Shown piece after piece: positions 10,401-16,645 of a stretch of 27,767 bases of DNA. Each line of letters starts with the position of its first letter. The stretch's first letter is position 1. The DNA comes from Planctomycetota bacterium (GTDB lineage Bacteria > Planctomycetota > PUPC01 > JACPCR01). The translations under genes were made by a program, and so were the position numbers. The DNA is taken from NCBI GenBank assembly GCA_030740295.1, contig JASLXP010000225.1:1-27767 (forward strand). Reading direction: 5' to 3'. Under the pieces are notes generated by a model that worked only from the letters and a program-made list of their open reading frames with translations, had not been told where the DNA came from and searched no databases.

Positions 10401-11473
10401 AAAGCGGGATCTACCTCCAGATCGATACCACTAATCACGGTCAGTACAGCACCAAGATCGATACGGAGTGGCGTCGCAATCCTTACAACGTTAACAACCC
10501 CGAGGACCGCGGCCCGCTTCGCCGGCCGAAGGAGTTCTTCACCACCGACACGGCCCGCCAGCTCTATTCCCGGCGCGTTCGCTACACCGCAGGGCGCTGG
10601 GGTCACAGCCCGAACGTTTTCTCATGGATACTGATGACCGAGTGCGAATTCACCGACGATTATTTCCACACAGCCTATCGCGAGGCCGAAGCCGGCACCA
10701 GCCCGATGCTGGTGCGCTGGCATGAGTTTGCCGCCGGTGAATTCAAAAAGTGGGATCCCAATCACCTGGTATCCACCCATTTTTCGCATCCTTTCCGCGG
10801 CTTTGATGTCTTCGATTCGCCGTCCGTGGAATACGTGCACAGCAACACCTACTGGCAGAACTGGAAATTTAAACAGCTCGGAGGCCCGTTGAATGACAGC
10901 ATCTGGGTTTCGCTGTTTACCTTTCAAGAGTTTACCGGCACTCACGACAAGCCAACGCTCGTCGGCGAATACGGCGGCGACGTCAAAAAGAACAGGCCCT
11001 CTCAGCTCGACATCGAGCTTCACATCGGCGGCTGGTCGAAAGTGGTCATCCCCTACGCGGGCTCGACCGGTTACTGGTGGTGGCCCTGGCTGCACTACAT
11101 GGATCGCTACGGGGAAATGAAGGCCGTGGCCAACTTCATGAAAGGCGAAGACCGCCGCGGCAAGAATCTCCAGCAGGTGACCCCGCGGGTCAACAACGGC
11201 CTCCGCTGCATCGCACTTCAGAATGGCACTATGGCCGATCTGTGGGTGTTCAATCGAAGAATTATCTTCCAGCCGATGGAAGAATTGGACGTCGAGGAAA
11301 ACGCCCGCGTGCAGGTTTCCGATCTACGGGACGGCAATTACCGAATCGAGTTCTGGAACACGTACGAGGGCAAGCGCTATCACCAGATTCGGGCCCGGAG
11401 TGGAGATGAAAAACTGGTTTTCAACCTTCCGAAATTCAGAGGGGACCTGGCCATCAAGGTGAGACGGGAATGA
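4478..11473 (+). CDS. Giant secreted four-module DUF5060/TIM-barrel glycoside-hydrolase-like protein
   Basis: A 2331-aa exported protein. The start at 4478 overlaps the upstream stop; an in-frame ATG at 4352 would add 42 unlikely residues read over the upstream gene. A hydrophobic signal segment ends near residue 55 (AIALA/AP). Four similar modules follow, each a beta-sandwich (about 56-190, 556-707, 1064-1209, 1529-1727), an Ig-like DUF5060-type domain (about 191-328, 722-834, 1217-1321, 1734-1859) and a TIM-barrel region (about 341-564, 848-1047, 1340-1526, 1860-2240). A short C-terminal beta domain ends the protein. The fourth barrel has candidate catalytic E2055 (LMTEC) and E2164 (LVGEYGG), as in clan GH-A enzymes. 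Barrels 1-3 are shorter, carry Asp (D525, D1009, D1489) at the first position and lack the second half. The substrate is unknown. It is convergent with the next gene, 4 nt away. Confidence 0.93.
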   Translation: MTEDRSRRAWPGIRPSTFFLCSHTATGPRSRTPLSQICNLLPAFCVLAWQAIALAAPETIPLRLTNGGKPSSSQSFARADLRSDWHDASGIRFEIRRREPVKQKVWVYGSLEVRPGLWFQTTPLRLKRDDPWQKMEWHFKYDQTDWMAAGHGRVLDDYALARAVSLQLKCSAANPELERFEIRNVMLRRQRNANAEFKIFDLTPPHEGIAVGDYGEIKFRMNRPYRNPFSPAEADVRLLIKGPGGREFESLAFFSIDCDAGTIAGRAGSPASSRKLPAHPAMSLSLRQTGAGYWRAGFRPAVPGGYSCRIQLAGRYTRQSESFSFNVAEKRVSEKTSEPAAIFDYRALLRNKLDRHSATAFVRENGQWRMSDLPWKKGDSRSEEESPRSVDTTTESPRSVDSAFAHWHAPLEWSPTRKGFEGLGRYHIENAWLLERALQRAEARGESFPLRLFATEEFHLTSRNEDYALRWDENPYAKANGGPVNAPSMFFSETSTLYSAQRLLRYVYARYGHYSSLSHVVLGFDFAVPVGAADWHRRIGDFWDALPKTGAHRPTLVSLHPQAGGGSATREVTLQTEPTQGKESHRFSGPAFSDWSVFDGIAFDLKLPADAPEGMQAMIQLRDDGGWWYQHIFPGFLRSGDFNRLYLNLGQHCPLQPAGHSRPWNAYTRMALRKPELLLFSPEPRPDEIPINQPPAINVPRAMLIQLPGGNQPGRTWLRSHRRRQALFGETTEIVMQLTRAYSNPFEPLLVKLEAKVMLPDDRFETRPAFFYQAFEEREIEGKTKLVPTGAPEWRIRIPTSKPGRYAYRIFLSEDGEEPTELLSDGFHVEASETVADGRSELSDSARSLLVETPDRFSQTVSALIGGKWTPPALPEPDDESGQLAPQKLWLANLEWNREWGEGYLGLGKLNQLLAYRLDRAIAEAESASLAYPLRAIGNEEFHTMSSNINHKYRWKDNPLNQRNGGPLQRPSQYFSHVQSIHRFRSLARYLNARYGASKAVKGIVLANDMPEPGVWEWNQIVALSLSGLPPFRNGHVITWHPLTGSKKHKLRSVPGPFEEVHRSADAPRQPSSLVAERQDHAEKISSARVFTCENVKPDWSRHHLARATFALPTDAPGGMRVMMTLKDEDGWWYQLLHPSFLRPDDTTFLLFDLRPGGGLSPVGHERPWTPYSRYRVSNLQFRVFSSEPYEEKLQLTRLDFLELPATHWPLRAFAVKGQGRLKRNEMFEAAFRLNQSFRNPFDPAEADISATFIAPSGKKQRVNAFFTQDYEIDETLIPTGRPHWKVRYRPAEEGKHYYRLFSRSKGEEEPLHREDSFTVEPPSSAISHQPSATPTPSDFPSLQTIHDLSYGMQAEYVDGNWKERSRLATNEIPLWQPVLEWTSRWGKYKDLGLYNLEEGWQLDEQLKAAAAKGLAIPLRLNGNMEFFNRRKHRWPDNPLNKINGGPIASPSLYYKSAEALQAQRQLWRYLIARYGHMPAVSGFVLAADMGANGAEAWHARAGGELGPMMPAGKRLFSLHPQALKHEKKTILADFEGQKRPRTFRERNGPRTQQGIERFRQERSIEGGNETRLSVSDAWASSGRHSLAVRRNFMGEGEAPFVADIDQDWFDYNRLVFDVKLPEEAPHDMRVMVFLKDGDFWMYQNLLNPLLIPGDVTRLIVDITSAEKAWSPPPAVEGKEDPWRHSKPWTDTARSRIRQIGFRIFAHEAYGKPIYIDNLQLWRTQGMGPEGEPRITQTVVNRKQVPVFERFELSFLLDREFRNPFNTEEIDMRAMLIGPAGILRVVPAFYFQDYERREVKQFCREHRDEELFEILAPKGTPHWKVRFTPTVPGTYQYLITINGRRAWPAEGEASFTAVRSKTPGFVRVAKDRVHFEHSTGQFYYPIGHNLRSPTDNRNNAAYKGRFTQEWHRGTFLFDDYFKKMKENDCNWARVWQCSWWMGLEWTRAWPGFHGIGRYNMESAWRLDYLLEQARKSGIYLQIDTTNHGQYSTKIDTEWRRNPYNVNNPEDRGPLRRPKEFFTTDTARQLYSRRVRYTAGRWGHSPNVFSWILMTECEFTDDYFHTAYREAEAGTSPMLVRWHEFAAGEFKKWDPNHLVSTHFSHPFRGFDVFDSPSVEYVHSNTYWQNWKFKQLGGPLNDSIWVSLFTFQEFTGTHDKPTLVGEYGGDVKKNRPSQLDIELHIGGWSKVVIPYAGSTGYWWWPWLHYMDRYGEMKAVANFMKGEDRRGKNLQQVTPRVNNGLRCIALQNGTMADLWVFNRRIIFQPMEELDVEENARVQVSDLRDGNYRIEFWNTYEGKRYHQIRARSGDEKLVFNLPKFRGDLAIKVRRE
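5264..5322. repeat. Palindromic element inside coding sequence
   Basis: Two 20-nt arms, 5264-5283 and 5303-5322, are reverse complements with a single mismatch, separated by 19 nt. The element lies in frame within the first DUF5060-like domain and encodes a Gly/Ala/Ser/Pro-rich stretch (AGRAGSPASSRKLPAHPA) that has no counterpart in the other three copies of that domain. It therefore looks like an inserted dispersed palindrome tolerated by the protein. Confidence 0.75.
5629..5680. repeat. 22-nt direct repeat in linker of giant gene
   Basis: The same 22 nt occurs at 5629-5650 and 5659-5680 with a 30-nt period and encodes ESPRSVD twice. Each copy starts with GAATCG, and the second continues to CGATTC, so the unit is itself partly palindromic. 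It lies in the variable linker just before the first TIM-barrel region. Confidence 0.8.
6547..6567. repeat. Heptamer array inside coding sequence (3 units)
   Basis: CATCAAC, CAGCCAC and CAGCCAT run head to tail and encode a Pro/Ala/Asn-rich linker (NQPPAIN) in the second beta-sandwich region of the giant protein. It has the same period as the longer array at 8450-8477 and similar sequence. Confidence 0.45.
8450..8477. repeat. Heptamer array inside coding sequence (4 units)
   Basis: TCAGCCA, TCAGCCA, TCAACCA and TCAGCTA run head to tail. They encode part of the linker SSAISHQPSATPTPS between the third DUF5060-like domain and the third barrel. The 7-bp period is unusual in coding DNA because it is not a multiple of three; it cycles through all three frames. 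Confidence 0.7.
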
Positions 11474-11477
11474 AGAA

Positions 11478-12974
11478 TCAGATCTCGGATATCTCTACCT
11501 GTGAAATTCTCACCGTTCCCCTGCCCTTCAGGACGATCCAGAATTCGAGGAAGTTGTAGTGAAAGGGCATGCCGGTGTGCTCGATGACGCAGTCAATCGC
11601 TTCGGCTGTCTCGCCCTTCAATTGAAAGCTGCCGGTCCCCGTAATGCGTTCGCTTTCGATGGGCGCGACGCCGGGCTGGACTTTTCCTTCGGCATCGACG
11701 CGGTCGCTGAAGAACGACCATGCCAGGCAGACGCCTTCGCCCTCGACGTTAGCCAGTTCTGCAACGGCGCTGAATCGATAGCGGCAGCCCGGCTTAACAG
11801 CGATGTAATTCGCGCCATGCAGGCCCCATCCGAGGAAAGTCATGAAAGGTGACTGCATGACCAGTTGATTCGACTGCCTGTCCCAGCTCGTCTGGGCGCG
11901 ATACTGGGCCCCGCTTCGGGGGTATTCGAACGACATTCCACCGTAGCCGGTATGCAGCGGACGCCAGTAATAATCATCGCAGGGCTGGTATGGATCGAGT
12001 GCCTCATCGAATCTGTTCAGGCCGGGGATAGTCGCACGGGGCAGGACGAATCTTCGCTCGATCCACGGCACGGGTTCTCTGGTGGTCTCGGCCTGCTCGA
12101 GGATTTCTGAAGCCACATTTGGTGCCGTATCAAATAATCGATAGCGCGCATTCAGATCACGTCCGGCGGCAATCCGGCCGATTTCGGAGAGATTCACATG
12201 CACGTCGTAGATGGCATGGCAAAGATGCAGGAAGGTCCGCCCCCCGGTGTCGCCCACGAACTGAAGGGTTGGGTTCCCAATCTCCTCGGCCGCCAGCATG
12301 AATATGCCATCATCACAGGGGCGCATGTTTTCGGCGGTCGTCCGAGTCAGTCTGTTCAGCGGCACTTTGCAGAACTTCCCCGGAGCCTCTTCGTACACCA
12401 TCCACTGCCAGAGCTCCGGGCCGTAGTAGCCTTTCAAATGGGGCTCGACGTCGGGCTGCTCCACCGGCCCGCAGGAGGAATGATTGAACGCGCCGCTCGG
12501 CCAGAAATTGCAGTATTCGATGCCCTGATACATGCCGGAAGCAGCGCCGAACCAGGGCTTGTCTGCTGCCACCTTGAGCGTCTGATCGAATTCGTAAACG
12601 TAGCTTTCAAGAGCTTCCGAGTAACCGGCCTTAAGGTCGGTGCGTGTGCACATGCCGTCTTCATCCACGGCCGCCAGAGAGATCTGTATGTGAGGCGACT
12701 GCAGCGACACGATTTTAAAACTCTCGACCTCCACCGGCTTGTAATCGTTACTGCGCCCCCACCAGAGCCGCCAGCCATCAGAACGGCCATGCCCACCAAT
12801 CAGCACTTCCCCGCCCGGTCTCAGGCGACCATAGCGAATGCAGCATTCGGCAAGATCGATTTGGAGGAAGCATTCGTCGCCATCGCAAAAGACCTCGCGG
12901 CCGTTATCCTTTCGATGCGAGAATTCGCGTGGTGACCACTGGACGGTGTTGTCGCGTCGTGATGGATTCGGCAT
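11478..12974 (-). CDS. Protein of unknown function with C-terminal CBM-like domain
   Basis: A 498-aa protein without a visible signal peptide or membrane segment; I do not recognise the family. The body (about 20-330) is rich in Trp, Tyr and Gly, as in beta-rich sugar-processing or sugar-binding proteins. The last ~140 residues read as a jelly-roll carbohydrate-binding-like domain (YRFSAVAEL to VRISQVEISEI). The start at 12974 (MPNPSRRDN) is preferred. An upstream in-frame ATG at 13133 would add 53 low-complexity Ser/Pro/Leu residues translated from a purine-rich repetitive stretch. Neither start has a Shine-Dalgarno sequence. It is convergent with the giant gene and divergent from the HpnH-like gene. 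A role in handling the same glycan is inference from position only. Confidence 0.8.
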   Translation of the reverse strand: MPNPSRRDNTVQWSPREFSHRKDNGREVFCDGDECFLQIDLAECCIRYGRLRPGGEVLIGGHGRSDGWRLWWGRSNDYKPVEVESFKIVSLQSPHIQISLAAVDEDGMCTRTDLKAGYSEALESYVYEFDQTLKVAADKPWFGAASGMYQGIEYCNFWPSGAFNHSSCGPVEQPDVEPHLKGYYGPELWQWMVYEEAPGKFCKVPLNRLTRTTAENMRPCDDGIFMLAAEEIGNPTLQFVGDTGGRTFLHLCHAIYDVHVNLSEIGRIAAGRDLNARYRLFDTAPNVASEILEQAETTREPVPWIERRFVLPRATIPGLNRFDEALDPYQPCDDYYWRPLHTGYGGMSFEYPRSGAQYRAQTSWDRQSNQLVMQSPFMTFLGWGLHGANYIAVKPGCRYRFSAVAELANVEGEGVCLAWSFFSDRVDAEGKVQPGVAPIESERITGTGSFQLKGETAEAIDCVIEHTGMPFHYNFLEFWIVLKGRGTVRISQVEISEI

Positions 12975-12975
12975 G

Positions 12976-13102
12976 GGGGAGAGGAGGGAAAAGGGATGAA
13001 GCAGGGAAAGAGGAAAGGCTGGAGTTTGGAGGACCGAAGAATTGGAGGAAGGGACGATCCCCCGCAATCCAGAATCCTCTTGAATCCCGATTCCCGCAAT
13101 CC
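12976..13102. repeat. Polypurine tract and degenerate GAATCC-type repeats
   Basis: On the plus strand 12976-13055 is almost continuously purine, with recurring TGGAGGA/TGGAGTT words. Then 13064-13102 carries GCAATCC, AGAATCC, GAATCCC, GATTCCC and GCAATCC at roughly 7-bp spacing with some slippage. The words resemble those of the array at 24694-24728. The stretch lies in the divergent intergenic region before the genes at 12974 (minus) and 13235 (plus). Confidence 0.45.
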
Positions 13103-13234
13103 TCAAAAAACCATTGCCGAAGTCATAGCACATGCTAACTTACCGCCTTCCAATTCGATAGCGAAGGCCGCGGGAAGGCCCAATTCCATCATTCTGACCC
13201 TCAGAAGCCTTCGCATCTCACATAGCGCTAAATA

Positions 13235-14602
13235 ATGAGATTCCCTTTACCACTGACGGTCAAGATCGCCAAACACATCATTCGGCACAAGATTAAGAAG
13301 ACACCGAAGTTCGCTCTTGTGCTGCAGCTTGAGCCACTCCACACCTGTAATCTCACTTGCACCGGCTGCGGCCGCATCCGGGAATACTCGACCAGCCTCA
13401 AGGACATCATGTCCCTCGAAGACTGCCTGGAATCGGCTAATGAGTGTGGTGCACCCATGGTCTCCGTCTGCGGTGGTGAGCCATTGATCTATCCCGAAAT
13501 CGAGGGCCTGGTGAACGGCCTGCTCGATCAGGGGCGCATCGTGTACATCTGCACGAACGGCATAATCATGCGCAAGAAGATGAGGGATTATCTGTCGAGC
13601 ATTTATGATGAATCACAAGAGCCCGTTCTCAAAAGACTGCTCGATGATGACCTTATTACCGAGAAGGATGTAGCGCAGATTCGTCAAGGCAAGATGAAAG
13701 GCAAACCGGTCATCTACCCGGACCAGTGGATGTATTGGAATGTCCATCTCGATGGCCTCGAATACACGCACGACCTCGTCGTCGAGCGGGAGGGCGTCTT
13801 CAAGGAATGCGTCCTCGCTATGCGTATGGCCAAAATCCTCGGATTCCAAGTGGCCACCAACACGACCGTTTTCAAAGAGACGGATATGGATGAGATCGAA
13901 CAGATGTTCGAATTCCTCTCGGCCCTCGATGTAGACGGCCACACCATCTCGCCGGGTTACGACTACGATGCGGCCAAGAAAGACATGGCGGAGCGATTGG
14001 GCAAAGACCCGGAAGCGTTTTTCCTCACCCGCGAAATGACCCGGGAGAAGTTTTCCAGGATTGAGGAATGGTCACAGCGTTTCACCATTTTCGGCACGCC
14101 CGTTTACCAGGAATTCCTCGCCGGCAAGAGGGAACTCACTTGCGCCGCCTGGTCCATCCCCACCCGCAACATCGCCGGCTGGAGAGCGCCCTGCTACCTC
14201 ATAACCGATGGCCATTACGATTCGTATCAGCAGATGCTCGACAAGGTCGAATGGGATAAGTACGGCGTCGAAAACGGTGTGGCCAAAGACCCCCGCTGCG
14301 AAAATTGCATGGTCCATTGCGGGTACGACCCCAGCGGCGCGCTCGGCACAAACTACCAGCGCGGCGATAACTGGAAGAACATGGTCTACAACTTCGGCCG
14401 GAAACCCAAGCCCATCAGGGCAGGCGCTGACATAGCGGCCTTCAACGGCGTCACCGAAGGCCGCGGCCACCTCACCGGCCCGGACGCAAACGGCAACGGC
14501 CACACGAACGGCTCATGCGGCAGCCACGAGACCGGCACAAACGGGAACTGTGAGACAAATGGCACTGAGCAGCCCGCGTTGGTGCAGATCTCGAAGGGAT
14601 AG
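13235..14602 (+). CDS. hpnH: HpnH-like radical SAM protein
   Basis: A 455-aa radical SAM enzyme of the HpnH type. Known HpnH proteins join the adenosyl group of S-adenosylmethionine to diploptene as the first step of side-chain extension of hopanoids. The 4Fe-4S/SAM motif CNLTCTGC has cysteines at 38, 42 and 45, preceded by LEPLHT as in HpnH; CGGEP follows. The C-terminal part ends with CENCMVHCGYDPSG, typical of this family. Two oddities are an extra ~45-residue charged segment after TNGI (about 108-165) and a 39-residue Gly/Asn/Thr/Cys-rich tail (about 417-455). No other hopanoid gene is present, so the substrate may differ. No clear ribosome binding site precedes the ATG. The stop lies 6 nt from the stop of the convergent gene. 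Confidence 0.85.
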   Translation: MRFPLPLTVKIAKHIIRHKIKKTPKFALVLQLEPLHTCNLTCTGCGRIREYSTSLKDIMSLEDCLESANECGAPMVSVCGGEPLIYPEIEGLVNGLLDQGRIVYICTNGIIMRKKMRDYLSSIYDESQEPVLKRLLDDDLITEKDVAQIRQGKMKGKPVIYPDQWMYWNVHLDGLEYTHDLVVEREGVFKECVLAMRMAKILGFQVATNTTVFKETDMDEIEQMFEFLSALDVDGHTISPGYDYDAAKKDMAERLGKDPEAFFLTREMTREKFSRIEEWSQRFTIFGTPVYQEFLAGKRELTCAAWSIPTRNIAGWRAPCYLITDGHYDSYQQMLDKVEWDKYGVENGVAKDPRCENCMVHCGYDPSGALGTNYQRGDNWKNMVYNFGRKPKPIRAGADIAAFNGVTEGRGHLTGPDANGNGHTNGSCGSHETGTNGNCETNGTEQPALVQISKG

Positions 14603-14608
14603 CTGACA

Positions 14609-15733
14609 TCAGTCATCATCTGAGACCGAAAGGAATTCCACAGATACGACGGAATCCACCGATGTCAGGTCTCTGAAATTCTCAAATCGGTGAAACGTCA
14701 GGAAATTCGCGTCGTGTTGATTATGTGCCCCGCCGTCAACATCGTCGTCGGCCGTGCGGATAACCGCGATCATGTCGGCACCATCAAATAGCCAGTCAAC
14801 GTATTGGTAACCGTGATAAAGCACATCTTCATGGTGGACGAGAACGCAATGAACTTCCCAGGTACGGAGGTCGCTCGAGTTTGCCAGTGCGACGATGTTT
14901 CTGGATCGCGCCGGGTTGGCGTCCTCATATCGCTTCGGCACCCAATTAGTTAAAGTCCAGTACTTTCTGGTTTGTGGATCGTACCGGATGCTGAATTTTT
15001 TGGCTCCGCCTGGAAAATCAATGAAGCCATCCGACGGATCAAAGGTTGCCGCTTTGCCGTCTTTACTAATCCGGATCACGGCAGCCTTGCCGCCGACATG
15101 GTCGTCGACGCGCAGAATATTGACCGCTTCTCCGCCGGGCGTAACAACAGCATTCCCCTCCAGCCAGCCATTAAATCTTCCGTCCAGCCAATCGGGATTC
15201 TTCGCAATTGGATTCGTTCTGATCCAATTATCAGCATTGAGCAGATCGGCATCTGCAGGAACGGAGAGCATCCGCGCACGGAAATGAGAAGGCCAGCCGC
15301 CTTCGCCCATCGCGTCTTCCATCGTTCTCCATAAACGCCCGTCGTGCTCAACCACGGGCATGGGCGCTGTGTGATATTTTCCATCGTCGTAAAGCAGACC
15401 ACTCTTTCTATCGGTGGGCTCTGTCCAGGTTGATCCACCGTCATCTGAACGGCGAACAATAACGTGGCCGTACTGGCATGAGACACCCATCAGATAGAGC
15501 GCGTCACCGTGCATAAATAGATTTGACCAGAACCCTTCAACCTCGGCCGTCTTTTTCCACGTGTGCCCGCGGTCAGAGGATCGGAACACTAATACCTGGT
15601 TGTAGTCTGTGCCCGGCCCGAAGTAATCGTGTGAAGCCACGTAATCGCCGTCAGGCAGAACGGCGATGCTGGGCGAGCCAATGTACTGCTGCAATCTGGC
15701 GGGAGTATGATTGATGACTATTCCCGGCGGCAC
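14609..15733 (-). CDS. BNR/sialidase-like beta-propeller protein
   Basis: A 374-aa protein of the sialidase/exo-alpha-sialidase-like superfamily. Two Asp-box motifs are visible: SSDRGHTW at 52-59 and SDDGGSTW at 96-103, both of the S-x-D-x-G-x-T-W form that marks propeller blades. There is no signal peptide, so it would act in the cytoplasm or leave by another route. The start is a GTG at 15731-15733, strongly supported by AGGAGG (complement of 15739-15744) with five bases of spacing. Many proteins of this type in planctomycete-like genomes are of unknown substrate, and sialidase activity should not be assumed. It is divergent from the FmdB-type gene. Confidence 0.85.
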   Translation of the reverse strand: MPPGIVINHTPARLQQYIGSPSIAVLPDGDYVASHDYFGPGTDYNQVLVFRSSDRGHTWKKTAEVEGFWSNLFMHGDALYLMGVSCQYGHVIVRRSDDGGSTWTEPTDRKSGLLYDDGKYHTAPMPVVEHDGRLWRTMEDAMGEGGWPSHFRARMLSVPADADLLNADNWIRTNPIAKNPDWLDGRFNGWLEGNAVVTPGGEAVNILRVDDHVGGKAAVIRISKDGKAATFDPSDGFIDFPGGAKKFSIRYDPQTRKYWTLTNWVPKRYEDANPARSRNIVALANSSDLRTWEVHCVLVHHEDVLYHGYQYVDWLFDGADMIAVIRTADDDVDGGAHNQHDANFLTFHRFENFRDLTSVDSVVSVEFLSVSDDD

Positions 15734-15738
15734 TGTTT

Positions 15739-15744
15739 CCTCCT
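15739..15744 (-). promoter_or_regulatory. Shine-Dalgarno fixing a GTG start
   Basis: On the minus strand AGGAGG lies five bases before the GTG at 15733. This is one of the best ribosome binding sites in the window and decides the start of the propeller gene. Confidence 0.8.
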
Positions 15745-15749
15745 ACTCT

Positions 15750-15860
15750 CTAATCGTCATCTCTATCCTTGTCTTCGTCATCTTCGTCATCCTCATCTTC
15801 AGCTCGATGGATGGCTTCCAGGCGTCCTTTCCGAGCGTCGTAGACGACTGCCCATGCCCT
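15750..15860 (-). pseudogene. Start-less acidic-tail remnant
   Basis: A 36-codon open stretch between stops at 15861-15863 and 15750-15752 reads WAVVYDARKGRLEAIHRAED and ends in a run of Asp/Glu. It has no ATG, GTG or TTG start. The first half looks protein-like and the rest is a GAC/GAA/GAT repeat containing a duplicated 9-mer. It may be the remnant of a gene end or of a dispersed repeat; it could also be chance. Confidence 0.25.
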
Positions 15861-15973
15861 TCAATATACGCGCAGCAGTTGAAATGCACCCAATACTTAA
15901 AGAGATTACTGGCGGCTGATAAAAACAGAATCATGATGCACAACATTCACCATTGAACACAGAGGAGGAGAAG

Positions 15974-16234
15974 ATGCCGATCTACGAATATCAGTGCAGC
16001 AAGTGCATGCAGACGCTGGAAATCATCCAGCCCATGAACGCCAAGACAAAGACCACTTGCGGGGAGCATTGTGTAGCGGAAGGGGAGCCCGGTGATGGCG
16101 TGATTCAGAAGCTGTTTTCCGCAATGGCTATTCACTCTCAAGCGCCCGGCCGCTCAGGCAGGGGGGAACTGCCAGAACCTCCACCTTGCGGGGGATGCGG
16201 GAAGGAGGGCACCTCATGCCCATTCGCTACGTAG
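15974..16234 (+). CDS. FmdB-type small zinc-ribbon protein
   Basis: An 86-aa protein starting MPIYEYQCSKC, the signature of the FmdB/CxxC_CxxC_SSSS family of putative regulators. The first knuckle is C8-x2-C11. The second is C29-GEH-C33, a CX3C spacing where the family usually has CX2C. The usual LFSA follows at 47-50, then an Arg/Gly/Pro linker and a Cys-rich C-terminus (C72, C75, C82). The start is set by AGGAGG at 15963-15968 with five bases of spacing; an upstream in-frame ATG at 15953 lies before that site. The biochemical role of the family is not established. It stands alone, divergent from the propeller gene. Confidence 0.88.
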   Translation: MPIYEYQCSKCMQTLEIIQPMNAKTKTTCGEHCVAEGEPGDGVIQKLFSAMAIHSQAPGRSGRGELPEPPPCGGCGKEGTSCPFAT

Positions 16235-16267
16235 CAGAGAATCGGATCGTGATGCATTCCAGTTGTG

Positions 16268-16286
16268 GGCAGATTTGGAATCTGCC
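16268..16286. repeat. Perfect 8-bp hairpin after FmdB-type gene
   Basis: GGCAGATT (16268-16275) pairs perfectly with AATCTGCC (16279-16286) around TGG, 33 nt after the FmdB-type stop. Only ATAAAA follows, not a T-run, so a terminator role is uncertain. GCAGATT recurs at 16304-16310, which suggests a repeat element. Confidence 0.5.
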
Positions 16287-16349
16287 ATAAAAGCTCTGGA
16301 ATCGCAGATTAGAAATCCGGGCCGAAGAGCAGCATCCCAGACAGGCAGT

Positions 16350-16608
16350 CAGATTCTTTCGTAAAAAGTCTACACGGCCTGAAAGGCCAAAACATAGCAG
16401 CCCAGGGCAACGCCCTGGATGAGTTTAGGAAGAGAACGAATTAGCCCTGTAAGGGCGATACAAATAGTTGAGGCTCAGCATCCTGTAACGCCCTTTCAGG
16501 GCTTGATAACACTTTCCCATCTGGACCCAGGGCGTTGCCTTGGGCTGCTATGTTTTGGCCCCTTCGGGGCGTGAGATGCTTAGTATCAACTTTTCACGAA
16601 CGGGTCTG
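16350..16608. repeat. Fold-back element with terminal inverted repeats (MITE-like)
   Basis: Outer 20-nt ends at 16350-16369 and 16589-16608 are inverted repeats of ACTTTTTACGAA-type sequence with four mismatches. Inside, 34-nt arms 16385-16418 and 16527-16560 are reverse complements with one mismatch. Each contains its own hairpin (for example CCAGGGC/GCCCTGG at 16402-16418). Central stems with AGCCCT/AGGGC lie near 16443-16458 and 16488-16503. No ORF, transposase or obvious target duplication is seen. It fills most of the 16235-16701 gap. An extra copy of the end sequence is at 23407-23426. Confidence 0.8.
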
Positions 16609-16645
16609 TCATTCGGTTATCCAGTTGTGCATCGGTACAGGCCAC

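Noticed and set aside
12975..13133. N-terminal extension of the unknown minus-strand protein
   Set aside because: The 53 extra residues are low-complexity Ser/Leu/Pro from a polypurine/ATCC repeat tract; the start at 12974 is more likely, though neither has a ribosome binding site.
15743..15946. Minus-strand 67-residue frame ending at the ribosome binding site of the propeller gene
   Set aside because: No family, composition shaped by the same simple repeat, and no ribosome binding site; real coding cannot be supported.
15711..15956. Plus-strand 81-residue frame with a very hydrophobic segment
   Set aside because: The hydrophobic run is the complement of a GAC/GAA/GAT repeat (TTC/ATC/GTC codons) and is probably an artefact.
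16268..16286. Intrinsic terminator of the FmdB-type gene
   Set aside because: The hairpin is perfect but only ATAAAAGC follows, not a T-run; kept as a repeat/hairpin.
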